Assembly: GCF_000372745.1 (NCBI RefSeq)
Contig: NZ_KB889664.1
Span: 366,802-430,801, forward strand
Source of the DNA: Embleya scabrispora DSM 41855
GTDB lineage: Bacteria; Actinomycetota; Actinomycetes; Streptomycetales; Streptomycetaceae
DNA: 64,000 nucleotides
Direction of reading: 5' to 3'
Part shown: in pieces, positions 37,251 to 46,759 of the stretch
Layout: every line of letters begins with the position of its first letter
Numbering within the stretch: the first letter of the stretch is position 1
Translations under genes and position numbers: made by a program
The notes under the pieces: generated by a model
Database searches by the model: none
Told to the model about the DNA's origin: nothing
What the model saw: only the letters and a program-made list of their open reading frames with translations

Positions 37251-38303
37251 TCAGGGCAGGTCGGTGTCGGCCTTCGCGGCGAGCAGTAGGCGCACCAGCG
37301 CGTCGCGGCGGGCGGCCAGCGCGGTGTGGTCGATCCCGGCGAGTGCTTCGTCCACGCCGGCCACGAGCTTGGCGGCCAGTTCGGGGGTCAGCGACGGGTC
37401 TCCGAGGTCGCGCCACCACGCCTCGGTCGGCGGCCCGAGGTGTTCGAGGACGTGCGCGATGCCGCCCGATCCGCCGGACAGGTGCTGGTTGGCGAAGGGC
37501 CCCAGGATCGCCCAGCGCAGGCCGGGACCGTACGCGATCGCGGTGTCGATGTCGGCTACCGTCGCCGCGCCCCGGTCGACCAGCGAGTACGCCTCCCGCC
37601 ACAGTGCCGCCTGGAGTCGGTTGGCCAGGTGGCCGGGCAGCTCGCGGCGGACCCGGATCGGTTTTTTGCCGACCGCGGTGTAGAAGGCGAGCGCGGTGCG
37701 GACCGCCTGCTCGCTGGTGTGTTTCCCGGGCACGACCTCGACGAGCGGGATCAGGTGCGGCGGGTTGAACGGATGGCCGACGAGCACGCGTTCGGGATGG
37801 GCGGTGCAGTCGCGGGCGATCGCGGTGGCCGCCATGCCGGACGAACTGCTGGCCAGGACGACACCGGGGCGTGCCGCCGCGTCGAGGCGGGCGAACAGCG
37901 CGCGCTTGACGTCCTCGCGTTCGGGACCGTTCTCCTGGACGAAGTCGGCGTCGGCGGCGGCCTCGGCGGCGTCCGCCGTGAACGTCAACCGGTCGGGCGA
38001 GCCGGCGTGGACCGAGCCGATGCCGGCCAGGGTCGGCCAGAGCGCGGCGACGTCGGCGCGCAGCCGCTCCTCGGCGCCCGGGGCCGGGTCGGCGGCGACC
38101 ACGTCGAGCCCGCGGGCCAAGAAGTGCGCGGCCCAACTCGCCCCGATGACGCCGGTGCCGACGATCGCGACGCGGGCGATACCGGCGGGCGCCGGCACGG
38201 CACCCGCGACGGCGTCGCCGCCCGGGCTCGCGGCGGGGCCCGCGCCCGCGACGGGGTCCGCGCCCGTACCCGGGACCGAATGCGCGGCGTTGTCCGTGCT
38301 CAA
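37251..38303 (-). CDS. 3-hydroxyacyl-CoA dehydrogenase
   Basis: The 350-aa protein has a Rossmann domain with IVGTGVIGASWAAHFLARGL, FVQENGPEREDVKRALFARL, SSSSGMAATAIA, VGHPFNPPHLIPLVEVVPG and NRLQAALWREAYSLVDRGAA. It resembles actinomycete carnitine- or 3-hydroxyacyl-dehydrogenase types that oxidise a beta-hydroxy acid or its CoA ester with NAD. TTG 38303 is the start: it follows GGAGGAACCC and overlaps the upstream stop by 4 bp (TTGA). The first 40 residues are a disordered Ala/Gly/Pro stretch. Confidence 0.88.
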   Translation of the reverse strand: MSTDNAAHSVPGTGADPVAGAGPAASPGGDAVAGAVPAPAGIARVAIVGTGVIGASWAAHFLARGLDVVAADPAPGAEERLRADVAALWPTLAGIGSVHAGSPDRLTFTADAAEAAADADFVQENGPEREDVKRALFARLDAAARPGVVLASSSSGMAATAIARDCTAHPERVLVGHPFNPPHLIPLVEVVPGKHTSEQAVRTALAFYTAVGKKPIRVRRELPGHLANRLQAALWREAYSLVDRGAATVADIDTAIAYGPGLRWAILGPFANQHLSGGSGGIAHVLEHLGPPTEAWWRDLGDPSLTPELAAKLVAGVDEALAGIDHTALAARRDALVRLLLAAKADTDLP

Positions 38304-40309
38304 GGGTTCCTCCGTTCTGCCGCGAGGGCGAGGAAGGCGTCGAGCGAGGTCGGGTCGGCGAGGGTGTCCGGCCCGATGACGTCGGCGACCTCCGCGCCGA
38401 GCAGGATGCGCTTGACCGGCAGTTCGAGCTTCTTGCCGGTGCGGTTGCGCGGTACGGCCGCGACCGCGATGACGGCGTCCGGAACGTGCCGCGGCGAGAG
38501 TGCGCCGCGCAGTTCGCGGACGATGCGCTCGTGCAGTTCGGCGGTGAGCCCGTCCTCCGCCGCGGGGACGACGAACAGCAGCAACTCCCCGTTGCCGCCC
38601 GCCGCGTCCTCCAGGTGCACGACAAGGCTGTCCGTGACCTCGGGGATCTCCTCGACGACGCGGTAGAACTCGGCGGTCCCCAGGCGCACTCCGCCGCGGT
38701 TGAGTGTGGCGTCCGAGCGTCCGGCGATCACGCAGCTCCCGGTCTCGGTGAAGCGCGCCCAGTCCCCGTGTCGCCACACGCCCGGGTAGGTGTCGAAGTA
38801 GGCCGCGCGGTAGCGGGAACCGTCGGTGTCGCCCCAGAAGCCGACGGGCATCGACGGCATCGGGACGGTGATGACGAGTTCGCCGAGTTCGCCGACGACT
38901 TCCCTGCCGTCGGTGTCGAACGCGGCCGCCGCGACACCGAGGGCCGGTCCGGCGATCTCGCCGGCCGACACCGGCTGCCACGGGCCGCCCTGGACGATGC
39001 CGCCGCACACGTCCGTGCCGCCGCTGCCCACGTTGAGCAGCACCCGGTCGCCGAACTGCTCCTGGACCCAGCGGTAGCCCTCCGCCGGCAGCGGGCTTCC
39101 GGCGGCACCGATCTGGCGCAGCGCGGCGAGGTCGTGATCGCGTCCGGGGTTCAGCCCGGCGCGGCGGCAGGCCATGAGGTAGCCGGGGCTCGCACCCATC
39201 AGCGTCGCCCCCGTCTCGGCGGCGAGACGCCATTGCGCGTCGAGGTCGGGGTACAGCGGATTGCCGTCGAGCAGCACCGGGCAGGCGCCGACCAGCAGGC
39301 CGGACACCAGCGCGTTCCACATCATCCACGCGGTGGTGGTGAACCACATCATCCGGTCGCCCGGGGCCAGATCCCAGCTCAGCGCGTGGTTCTTGAGGTG
39401 TTCGAGCAGGATGCCGCCGTGGCCGTGGACGATCGCCTTGGGCCGGCCGGTGGTGCCGGACGAGAAGAGCACGTACAGCGGATGGTCGAACGGTACGGGG
39501 TCGGTGTCCGGGCTGCCGGGCTCGGCGAGCAGGTCGTCCCACCCGACGGCGTCGGTCAGGGCGCCCGGGCCGTAGGGGACGGATACCACCGCGCGCAGGG
39601 TCGGCAGTGCGGCGCGGATTTCCTCGACGGTCGCGCGGCGGTCGACGTCCTTGTCGCTGTACCGGTAGCCGGGCACCGCCAGCAGCACCGCGGGCTCGAT
39701 CTGGGCGAACCGGTCGACGACGCTGCGCGCCCCGAACTCCGGTGCGCAGCTCGCCCATACGGCGCCCAGGCTCGCGGTGGCGAGGAACGCGACGACGGTC
39801 TCGGGGATGTTGGGCAGGTATGCCGCGACCCGGTCGCCCCGGCCGACGCCGAGGCGGCGCAGCCCGGCGCGGGCGCGGCCGACCCGGTCACGCAGGTCGG
39901 CCCAGGTCAGGTCGACGCGGTCACGGGTCTGCGAGTACGCGATGAGCGCGGGCGCGGAGTCGGCGGCGCCGGCGCCGTGCAGGGCGTGCCCGGCGTAGTT
40001 GAGGGTGGCGCCGGGGAACCAGCGGGCGCCGGGCATGGTGCGCTCGGGGAGCACGGCCTCCTCGGGAGTGGCGAACCGGACCTGGAAGAAGTCCCGGACC
40101 GACGTCCAGAAGTGCTCGGGCCGGGTGATCGACCATTGGTGCAGTTCGCGGTAGTCGGCGAACGCTTCGCCCCGGGCGGCCTCGACGTGTCGGACGAAGC
40201 GGCCCAGTTCGGTGGTGTCGAGCACGTCGGCGGCGGGAGCGCGCAGCAGTTCGGGCGCGTCGTTCCCGGTGGCGGTGGCAGGGGTGCGTGGGTGCGCGGG
40301 GGTGGTCAC
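38300..40309 (-). CDS. Acetoacetate-CoA ligase
   Basis: The 669-aa acyl-adenylate-forming enzyme is of acetoacetyl-CoA synthetase type. It has the N-terminal ACAS motif (YRELHQWSITRPEHFWTSV), the P-loop LFSSGTTGRPKAIVHGHGG, WFTTTAWMMWNALVSGLL, GGTDVCGGI and the C-terminal catalytic Lys region PRNRTGKKLELPVKRIL. It activates acetoacetate or a related 3-keto acid. GTG 40309 overlaps the upstream stop by 4 bp (GTGA), so translation is coupled with the hydratase. Confidence 0.92.
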   Translation of the reverse strand: MTTPAHPRTPATATGNDAPELLRAPAADVLDTTELGRFVRHVEAARGEAFADYRELHQWSITRPEHFWTSVRDFFQVRFATPEEAVLPERTMPGARWFPGATLNYAGHALHGAGAADSAPALIAYSQTRDRVDLTWADLRDRVGRARAGLRRLGVGRGDRVAAYLPNIPETVVAFLATASLGAVWASCAPEFGARSVVDRFAQIEPAVLLAVPGYRYSDKDVDRRATVEEIRAALPTLRAVVSVPYGPGALTDAVGWDDLLAEPGSPDTDPVPFDHPLYVLFSSGTTGRPKAIVHGHGGILLEHLKNHALSWDLAPGDRMMWFTTTAWMMWNALVSGLLVGACPVLLDGNPLYPDLDAQWRLAAETGATLMGASPGYLMACRRAGLNPGRDHDLAALRQIGAAGSPLPAEGYRWVQEQFGDRVLLNVGSGGTDVCGGIVQGGPWQPVSAGEIAGPALGVAAAAFDTDGREVVGELGELVITVPMPSMPVGFWGDTDGSRYRAAYFDTYPGVWRHGDWARFTETGSCVIAGRSDATLNRGGVRLGTAEFYRVVEEIPEVTDSLVVHLEDAAGGNGELLLFVVPAAEDGLTAELHERIVRELRGALSPRHVPDAVIAVAAVPRNRTGKKLELPVKRILLGAEVADVIGPDTLADPTSLDAFLALAAERRNP

Positions 40310-41190
40310 GGGCGGCCGACCCTTTCGGCGCGGCCGTCGAGGAAGGCGCGCATGCGGGTCTTGGCTTCGTCGCTGCCGGAGGCGACGGCGGCCATGAGCG
40401 ATTCGAGCAGGTAGCCCTCGTCGGGGTTGGCTTCCGCGATCCGAGGGAGTGCCTGCAGGACGGCGAAGTTGGTGATGGCCGCGTTGTCGGCGATGCGCCC
40501 GGCGAGTTCGAGTGCGTGGGCGAGGCCCTCTCCGGCGCCGGTCAGGTATTGCGACAGTCCCAGTGCCTGGCCGTCGGCGGCGTCGACGACGCGGCCGGTG
40601 AGCATCATGTCGGCCATGCGGTGCACGCCGATCAGACGCGGCACGCGGACCGAGGCGCCGCCGCCGACGAACAGGCCGCGTTGCCCTTCGGGCAGTGCGT
40701 AGAAGGTACTCGGTTCGGCGACCCGGATGTGCGCGGCGCACGCGAGTTCGAGACCGCCGCCGACGACCGCGCCCTTGAGGACGGCGACGACCGGCACGTC
40801 GCCGCGTTCGATGCGGGCGAAGGCCCGGTGCCACATGCGCGAATGCCGGAGTCCTGCGAAGGTGTCGCTCTCGGTGAGTTCGGACAGGTCGAGTCCGGCG
40901 CAGAAGTGGTCGCCCTCGGCGTCGAGGACGACGGCGCGCACGTCCGGCGGGGGCGCCGCGAAGAACGCCTCCAGGCCGAGGACCGTCGCATCGTCGAGGG
41001 CGTTGCGCTTGCTCGGGCGCGCCAGGCGCAGGACCGCGACGGCGCCGTGCCGCTCGACGCGCAGCGACGGCGGCAGCGCGGGCAGCGGGGACGGGGGCGC
41101 GGCGGCCCCCGACGCCTCGGCGGATGTGGGGACGGTCGCGGCCGAAACACTCTCGGGGGCGGGGGCCGGGTGGGCGGCGGGGCGGGTCAT
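40306..41190 (-). CDS. Enoyl-CoA hydratase/isomerase family protein
   Basis: The 294-aa crotonase-fold protein has an Ala/Pro-rich N-terminal extension of about 42 residues before the core. The oxyanion hole segments are DHFCAGLDLSEL and VLKGAVVGGGLELACAAHIR. The C-terminal helix includes LDGRAERVGR. It would hydrate an enoyl-CoA ahead of the dehydrogenase. It is coupled on both sides by 4-bp overlaps (ATGA upstream, GTGA downstream). Confidence 0.9.
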   Translation of the reverse strand: MTRPAAHPAPAPESVSAATVPTSAEASGAAAPPSPLPALPPSLRVERHGAVAVLRLARPSKRNALDDATVLGLEAFFAAPPPDVRAVVLDAEGDHFCAGLDLSELTESDTFAGLRHSRMWHRAFARIERGDVPVVAVLKGAVVGGGLELACAAHIRVAEPSTFYALPEGQRGLFVGGGASVRVPRLIGVHRMADMMLTGRVVDAADGQALGLSQYLTGAGEGLAHALELAGRIADNAAITNFAVLQALPRIAEANPDEGYLLESLMAAVASGSDEAKTRMRAFLDGRAERVGRP

Positions 41191-42893
41191 GCGGAGGTTC
41201 CTTCCACGTCGGCGAAGTCCGTGGCCGCCCGGGCGCGCAGCTCGACGCGGCGGATCTTGCCGGTGGCGTTGGCGGGGAGCGCGGTCACGAAGACGACGTA
41301 CTTGGGGATCTTGTAGCGGGCCAGGTGCGCTTCCAGATGGGAGCGCACGCCGGATTCGTCGAGGGCGATACCCTCGCGCGGCTGGATGTAGGCGGCGCCG
41401 ACCTCGCCCCAGCGGGCGTCGGGCACGCCGACGACGGCGGCGGTGGCGACCGCGTCGAGCCGTAGCAGCACGGCCTCGACCTCGGCGGGGTACACGTTCT
41501 CGCCGCCGGAGATGATCAGGTCCTTGACCCGGTCGGTGACCGATGCCCAGCCGTCGGGGCCGACGCTGAGCAGATCGCCGGTGCGGAACCATCCGTCGAC
41601 GAACGAATCGGCGGAGTCCGCGGGCCGGTTCCAGTAGCCGGAGAAGACGTGCGGGCCGCGGACGAGCAACTCGCCGGGGGCGGCGGCGACGGCGGCGGGG
41701 CGGCCGGCACGGAGCATGGCGACGTCGGTGAAGAAGTGCGGGACACCGACCGAAACGGGGCGGTCGGCGGCGCCGGAGGCGGGTGCCATGTAGACGCCCG
41801 GCGACGCTTCGGTCATGCCGTAGCCCTGCTGGAGGCGCACGCCGCGGTCGAGCCACGCGCGGGCGACGCGCTCCTGCACGGGCGAGCCGCCGTACACGAC
41901 GCTGGTCAGCGATCCGAGTTCGACGTCCGCCCACCGCGGGTGTTCGCACATCATGCTCAGCATCGTGGGCACCGCGGAGAAGCTGGTGATCCGGGCCTGC
42001 TCGATGCGGTCGAGGATCGCCCCCGCGTCGAACCGGGCGACCGGTTCCACGCTGCCGCCCTTGAAGAACGTCGGCAAGGTGACCTGGCCGAGCCCGGTGG
42101 CGTGGAACAGCGGCGAGACGCACAGGGCGCGTTCGTCCTGTCCGATGTCGATGTGCGCGAGCTGGTTGATGGTGTTCCAGGTCAGGTTGGCGTGGCTGAG
42201 CACGGCGGCCTTGGGTCGGCCGGTCGTGCCGGAGGTGTAGAGCAGCACGGCCGGGTCGTCGGGGTCGACGGCCGGCGGCACCTCCAGCGCGGGCCCGGCG
42301 GCGATCGCCGCAGCGAGGTCGGGCGAACCGGCGGGGCCCGGGGCACCGGAGGGCGGGCGCTCGCCCGGGGCCGGCGAACGGTCGTCACCGGCCGGGCCCG
42401 TCGACCGGTCGCGATCAAAGGTCGCCGGGCGCGCGGGGTCTGCCGCGTGCACCCGGTCCGCCGGTCCTGCCGGTCCCGCCGCGATGAGAATGCGCAACGT
42501 GTCCGGCAACGGCGCCGCCGCGGCCAGGAGCGGGTCGGCGTCCGGGCTGTGCACGAGTACCGCCGCCCCCGAATCCGCCAGCATGTAGCGGATCTCCGCG
42601 CCGGAGAGCCGGTAGTTGAGCGGGACGGCGATGGCGCCGAGCAGCCACGTCGCGAAGAACGTCTCGAACGTGCTCGCGGCGTTGACGCCGAGGTAGGCCA
42701 CGCGGTCCCCGGAGCGCACTCCGCGCTCGGCCAGGTGTCCGGCCAGGCGTGCGGTGCGGTCGGCGAGGGCGGCGTACGTGAGGGCGAGGCCGCCCTCGAC
42801 GAGTGCCGTGCGCTCCGGGGAGATCCGGGCGCGGCGGGCCGGCCACGTACCGAGCCCGAAGTTCGCGTGGGTGCCCTCAGCTGCGGTGTTCAT
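41187..42893 (-). CDS. Acyl-CoA synthetase (AMP-forming)
   Basis: The 568-aa class I adenylate-forming ligase shows LLYTSGTTGRPKAAVLSHAN, the motifs YGMTEASPG and GWFRTGDL, DRVKDLIISGGENVYPAEVE and the catalytic Lys region LPANATGKIRRVEL. A disordered insertion of about 55 residues (near 150-205, Pro/Gly/Asp-rich) is unusual. It probably activates the entry acid of the pathway. It is the first gene of the operon, divergent from the MarR gene; the start at 42893 is the first in-frame ATG. Confidence 0.92.
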   Translation of the reverse strand: MNTAAEGTHANFGLGTWPARRARISPERTALVEGGLALTYAALADRTARLAGHLAERGVRSGDRVAYLGVNAASTFETFFATWLLGAIAVPLNYRLSGAEIRYMLADSGAAVLVHSPDADPLLAAAAPLPDTLRILIAAGPAGPADRVHAADPARPATFDRDRSTGPAGDDRSPAPGERPPSGAPGPAGSPDLAAAIAAGPALEVPPAVDPDDPAVLLYTSGTTGRPKAAVLSHANLTWNTINQLAHIDIGQDERALCVSPLFHATGLGQVTLPTFFKGGSVEPVARFDAGAILDRIEQARITSFSAVPTMLSMMCEHPRWADVELGSLTSVVYGGSPVQERVARAWLDRGVRLQQGYGMTEASPGVYMAPASGAADRPVSVGVPHFFTDVAMLRAGRPAAVAAAPGELLVRGPHVFSGYWNRPADSADSFVDGWFRTGDLLSVGPDGWASVTDRVKDLIISGGENVYPAEVEAVLLRLDAVATAAVVGVPDARWGEVGAAYIQPREGIALDESGVRSHLEAHLARYKIPKYVVFVTALPANATGKIRRVELRARAATDFADVEGTSA

Positions 42894-43041
42894 GGATGGG
42901 TCCTCCGCGTCGAGGCAATGACAGGATTCCTTATATCAAGATTCCGTTCAATGGTCACTCGTCCGGGACACACGTCCCGGCATGCGAGACTCGGGGCGCA
43001 CACGGGCGGGATCACCGGACGAGGAGTCAGGAGTGGGGCGT
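42894..43041. promoter_or_regulatory. Divergent promoter region, catabolic operon / MarR
   Basis: This 148-bp gap contains an AT-rich patch (CCTTATATCAAGATTCC near 42931-42947) with an imperfect dyad around CTTATATCAAG. It is the most likely MarR operator and promoter position for both directions. The assignment is by location only. Confidence 0.45.
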
Positions 43042-43509
43042 ATGGCGGCGCGGGCCACGGGGAACGACGCACCGGGCGAGGCCGCTCCGTTGCTCCTGTA
43101 CGCGGTCAAGCAGGTCGAACTCGCGGTGCGCGCGCACCTGGACGAACTGCTGCGCCCGGCGGGCATCACCGCCCTGCAGTACACCGCGCTCACCGTGCTC
43201 GACCGCCGCGACGGCCTGACCAGCGCCGAACTCGCGCGCAACTCGTTCGTGACGCCGCAGGCGATGCGGGACCTGGTGACAGCCCTGGAGAAGCGCGATC
43301 TGATCGCCCGCCGCCACGACCCCGCGCACCGGCGCCGCCTGCTCATCGCCCTCACCCCGGCCGGGCAGGCGCTCCTCGCGCAGACCCGGGACGAGGTCGG
43401 CGCGCTGGAGGAACGCATGCTCGACGGCCTCTCGGACGCCGAGCGCCGGGCGTTCCGCGACTACCTCAACCGCGCCCGGACCGCCCTCGCGGGCGGTCCG
43501 GCACAGTAG
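43042..43509 (+). CDS. MarR-family regulator
   Basis: The 155-aa protein has the MarR fold: an N-terminal helix (LLYAVKQVELAVRAHLDELL), the recognition helix (LARNSFVTPQAMRDLVTALE) and the wing (RRHDPAHRRRLLIALTPAG). ATG 43042 follows AGGAGTGGGG; an upstream in-frame ATG at 42982 lacks a good site. It is divergent from the acyl-CoA ligase operon and probably represses it until an aromatic or acyl-CoA ligand binds. Confidence 0.9.
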   Translation: MAARATGNDAPGEAAPLLLYAVKQVELAVRAHLDELLRPAGITALQYTALTVLDRRDGLTSAELARNSFVTPQAMRDLVTALEKRDLIARRHDPAHRRRLLIALTPAGQALLAQTRDEVGALEERMLDGLSDAERRAFRDYLNRARTALAGGPAQ

Positions 43510-43606
43510 CCCGGGAGCCGGTCCCGGCGCCTCCCGGAGAGGCCGGCCCGCGCGGGCGAGTCCCGTTCGACCGGAGGAACCAGGACGAGGCCGACGAGTT
43601 CCGGCT

Positions 43607-43885
43607 TCAGGTGGACAGGATCGTCGGACGCGCCCGCGGCGTCCGGGCCTCGATCGCGGCCGCGGCGTCGAGCAGGAGGTCCTCGCGAAAGCGCCTGCCG
43701 ATCAGCTGCACGCCCGAGGGCAGTCCGTCGGCGACGCCGGTCGGGACCGCGAGGGCGGGGAAGCCCAGCAGCGCCCGCCTCCCGCAACGCCGCCACGCAC
43801 GCCGCGTCGCGCCATTGGGGGTGCCGTGGTCGGTACCGGCCTTGGCGGTGAAGGCATCCTGGACCACCGCGCCGAAGGGGGTCAC
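43607..43885 (-). pseudogene. Amidase C-terminal remnant
   Basis: The frame reads LLGFPALAVPTGVADGLPSG, then VQLIGRRFREDLLLDAAAAI, the typical C-terminus of amidase-signature enzymes. The Ser-Ser-Lys catalytic part is absent; the first 30 residues (MTPFGAVVQDAFTAKAG) do not look like amidase. It is a fragment left between the MarR gene and the FAD enzyme. Confidence 0.65.
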
Positions 43886-43921
43886 GAAGACGCCGCCTGG
43901 CGCGCCGCCGCCCTCCGAAGG

Positions 43922-45355
43922 TCAGTGTGTCCGCAGCGCCACGGCGGTGCGGGACGCCTGTGCGGCGACGCCCGCGATGCTCGACGTGATGAACGAGCCA
44001 CCGGCCAGGTCGCCGACCACGTGTACGCGCGGGTCGGCGGGGACCACCCCACCGGACGGGTGGCGGACCGCCAGGCCGGTGGCCGACAACGATCGGATCA
44101 GGTCCCGGGCCGCGTACGGGACCGCCTGCGCGGGCGCGTTGACGGCGTTCACGACGACCTGCGCGGTGCGTCGGCCGCCGGCATCGCGGATCCGGAACCG
44201 CCCGTTCGTCGGCTCGATCGCCTGCACGCCGGAAGAGACGGTGAGCTGACCGGAGTCCAGGAGTCGCATCAGAACGGACGCGTTCACCGGGACCATGGGC
44301 GAGGCGACGCTCGTGGCCGTGCGGACGTGGCGGCGCAGCCACGCCCGGTCGGTTTCGCGCAACAGGCGCCAGGCGTAGGGCCCGACGGTGTGTGACGTCT
44401 CCTGCAACACGCGGCGGCCGATCCGGGGATCGTCGACCGCGGCGAGCTGCCGCCGCAGGCGTCGGACCGGACCGTCGCCGCCGGCGCCGCGCAGTTGGTC
44501 GGTGAACTCGTCGAAGTCCTCACCCGCATCGGTCAGTTCCTTGCGCAGCAGGCCGACGAGGTCGTCGAGCGTGAGGTGTCCCCGGGCGCTGTGCAGCCCT
44601 GCCACCCGCTCGACGGTCATGTGTGTCGGCCGCCGGCCGTCCGGGCGTTGCCAGACGTACGGGAGCACCCCGCTGCGCGACAGGAGGGTGATTCGCCCCG
44701 AATACCGGTGCGCCGCGAGCGCCACCACGACGTCGACGGCGGTCAGGCCGCTGCCGATGACCGCCACGTCGTCGCCGGCGGCGATGCGGTCGAGCGTGGC
44801 GGCGAGCGGATAGGGATCGCCGGTGAAGCCCGTCTCACCGGCAAGTCCGTACAGATCAGGGAGAGTTCCCCCACCCAGGCACAGTGCCACCCGGTCGGCC
44901 CGGTGCTCCTGCCCGTCGTCGGTGCGCAGGCTGAGACGCGTGCCGGATCGGAGGCAGGCGTGCGTCACCCGCGCGGCCACGACCCGCACGGGCCAACCCC
45001 GTTCGCCCAGTGCCGCCACGGCCTTCTCCGCGGTGTGGACCAGATAGCCGCCGTAGAGCGCGCGCGGGACCAGTGGTTGGCCGAGGAGCGGGTCGATGTG
45101 ATCGACGCCGCGTTCGCCCAGCCAGGCGGCGAAGTGGCCGAAGTCGCCGCCCCGGACCGACATGAGGGCCGGTGGCGTGTTGACCAGCACCGCGTCCAGG
45201 TCCGGACCGTACGGTCGCCCCCGCCACAGGTGCGGTGACGGCTCGAAGACCGTGATGGTGCCGGTGTCGCCTCCTGCGGCGCCGGCCTCGGTGGCGGCAA
45301 GCGCGTCCAACAGGCCGACGGCTGCCGCGCCTCCCCCGACGATCGCGATGTCCAT
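43922..45355 (-). CDS. FAD/NAD(P)-binding oxidoreductase
   Basis: The 477-aa protein opens with the dinucleotide-binding turn IAIVGGGAAAVGLLDALA and has VLVNTPPALMSVRGGDFGHF and a second nucleotide motif, DVAVIGSGLTAVDVVVALAA. This is the FAD-NAD(P)-binding (PF13454-type) family of unknown substrate. The last 45 residues (DPRVHVVGDLAGGSFITSSI) contain the FAD-contacting Asp. ATG 45355 follows AGGGGAATC. It is a single gene, divergent from the LuxR gene. Confidence 0.85.
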   Translation of the reverse strand: MDIAIVGGGAAAVGLLDALAATEAGAAGGDTGTITVFEPSPHLWRGRPYGPDLDAVLVNTPPALMSVRGGDFGHFAAWLGERGVDHIDPLLGQPLVPRALYGGYLVHTAEKAVAALGERGWPVRVVAARVTHACLRSGTRLSLRTDDGQEHRADRVALCLGGGTLPDLYGLAGETGFTGDPYPLAATLDRIAAGDDVAVIGSGLTAVDVVVALAAHRYSGRITLLSRSGVLPYVWQRPDGRRPTHMTVERVAGLHSARGHLTLDDLVGLLRKELTDAGEDFDEFTDQLRGAGGDGPVRRLRRQLAAVDDPRIGRRVLQETSHTVGPYAWRLLRETDRAWLRRHVRTATSVASPMVPVNASVLMRLLDSGQLTVSSGVQAIEPTNGRFRIRDAGGRRTAQVVVNAVNAPAQAVPYAARDLIRSLSATGLAVRHPSGGVVPADPRVHVVGDLAGGSFITSSIAGVAAQASRTAVALRTH

Positions 45356-45578
45356 GATTCCCCTGATCTGTCTCCGGTGCCCGTGTGTGGCACCGACCCT
45401 GCCGGTCCTCGCCGGGGTGCCCCCATCCCTCGTGTTCGGGAGATCGGCGGGCGACGACCCCCTCGAACGAGGGGTTTCGTGCGGTGTGGGCGACAGGGCA
45501 GGGTGAGGGACCGGACCGGATGGTGCGGGGACCGGAAGGCGCGCGGGACCGGCGGGCCGGTCAGTCGAGGGGACGTGC

Positions 45579-46655
45579 ATGAGCGATCGACGCCGACCGG
45601 TGCTCGCGGCCGCCGAACAGGCCGCCGACGCCCGGGAATTGTTCAGCCGCGTCTCGGCTCGGCTGCGGCGGCTGGTGCCGTTCCACTCGGCCGTGTGGAC
45701 CGCCGCGGACCCGGAGACCGGCCTGATCACCGCACCGATGCTGGTGGAGAACCTGGGCTCCGGCGGGGGCTGCGCCGCCTACTGGCAAAGCGAACTGCTG
45801 GAGGAGAACGTCCTGCCGTTCCGCGACCTGGCCCGCGCGCTCGTACCGGCGGCCGGGCTGCGCGCGGCCACCGGCGATCTGCCCGCCCGCAGCGCCCGGT
45901 TCCGGCACCTGCTGCTGGACCAGGGCGTGCACGACGAGCTGCGCGCGGTGCTCCGGATCGGGGACCGACCGTGGGGATTGGTGAGCCTGTTCCGCACCAC
46001 CGACGCCTTCCACCCGCAGGAGACCGCGCTGCTCGCCGACCTGTCGCGTCCATTGGCCGAGCGGCTGCGGACGTTCGCCCGGCCGGCCGCGTCCGCGCGC
46101 GGCACGGATTCCCCGGCGCCCGGCCTGATCCTCTTCGACGAATCCGGCGAAGCCATGTCGGCCAACGACGAGGCGCGGCATCACCTCGCGCGACTGCCCA
46201 ACGGGCCGTCGTTCCCCACACCGCTGGGACTGGAGCTGCCGATCTGGGTGATCGGCACGGCGCTTCAGGCACGCGCCATCGCCGACGGCCGGTGCCGCGG
46301 CAGCGCCCGCGTACGCATCCGCACCACCGACGGCGGCCAATTGACCTGCCACGCCTCGTGCCTCACCGGACCCGGCGGCAGGCCCGGCCCGGTGGCCCTG
46401 GTCATCGAGCCCGCGACACCCGCCGACATGGCGGTGCTGGTCGGGGAGACGTACGGCCTGACCTCGCGCGAACTGCAGATCACTCGGCTCGTCGCACGTG
46501 GGCTGACCACCGCCGAGATCGCCTCGGAGCTGTTCATCTCGCCGCACACGGTCCGCGACCATCTCAAGACGATCTTCACCAAGGCCGGCGTCTCGAGCCG
46601 GGGCGTCCTGGTCGCCCGCTTGTTCACCGATCACCACCGGCCCGCCCGGCCGTGA
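45579..46655 (+). CDS. LuxR-family regulator with GAF-like sensor
   Basis: The 358-aa protein has an N-terminal GAF-like region (about 10-165, LRRLVPFHSAVWTAADPETG), a PAS-like middle segment (LILFDESGEAMSANDEARHH) and a C-terminal LuxR helix-turn-helix from about 290 (YGLTSRELQITRLVARGLTT, then ELFISPHTVRDHLKTIFTKA). ATG 45579 follows GAGGGGAC. It is divergent from the FAD oxidoreductase, a possible target. Confidence 0.88.
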   Translation: MSDRRRPVLAAAEQAADARELFSRVSARLRRLVPFHSAVWTAADPETGLITAPMLVENLGSGGGCAAYWQSELLEENVLPFRDLARALVPAAGLRAATGDLPARSARFRHLLLDQGVHDELRAVLRIGDRPWGLVSLFRTTDAFHPQETALLADLSRPLAERLRTFARPAASARGTDSPAPGLILFDESGEAMSANDEARHHLARLPNGPSFPTPLGLELPIWVIGTALQARAIADGRCRGSARVRIRTTDGGQLTCHASCLTGPGGRPGPVALVIEPATPADMAVLVGETYGLTSRELQITRLVARGLTTAEIASELFISPHTVRDHLKTIFTKAGVSSRGVLVARLFTDHHRPARP

Positions 46656-46759
46656 CCGACGGGGACCCGGCGCGCCGGGCAGGCGGCCCCCTGCCCGGGC
46701 CGGGCCCGACTCGTCCGACGGCTGCGGTCCGGGAGATTTTCGCCCGGGCCCCGGCCGCG

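Noticed and set aside
37251..42893. Adenylating enzymes considered as part of a biosynthetic cluster
   Set aside because: No carrier protein, ketosynthase or condensation domain; the gene set fits acyl-CoA catabolism.
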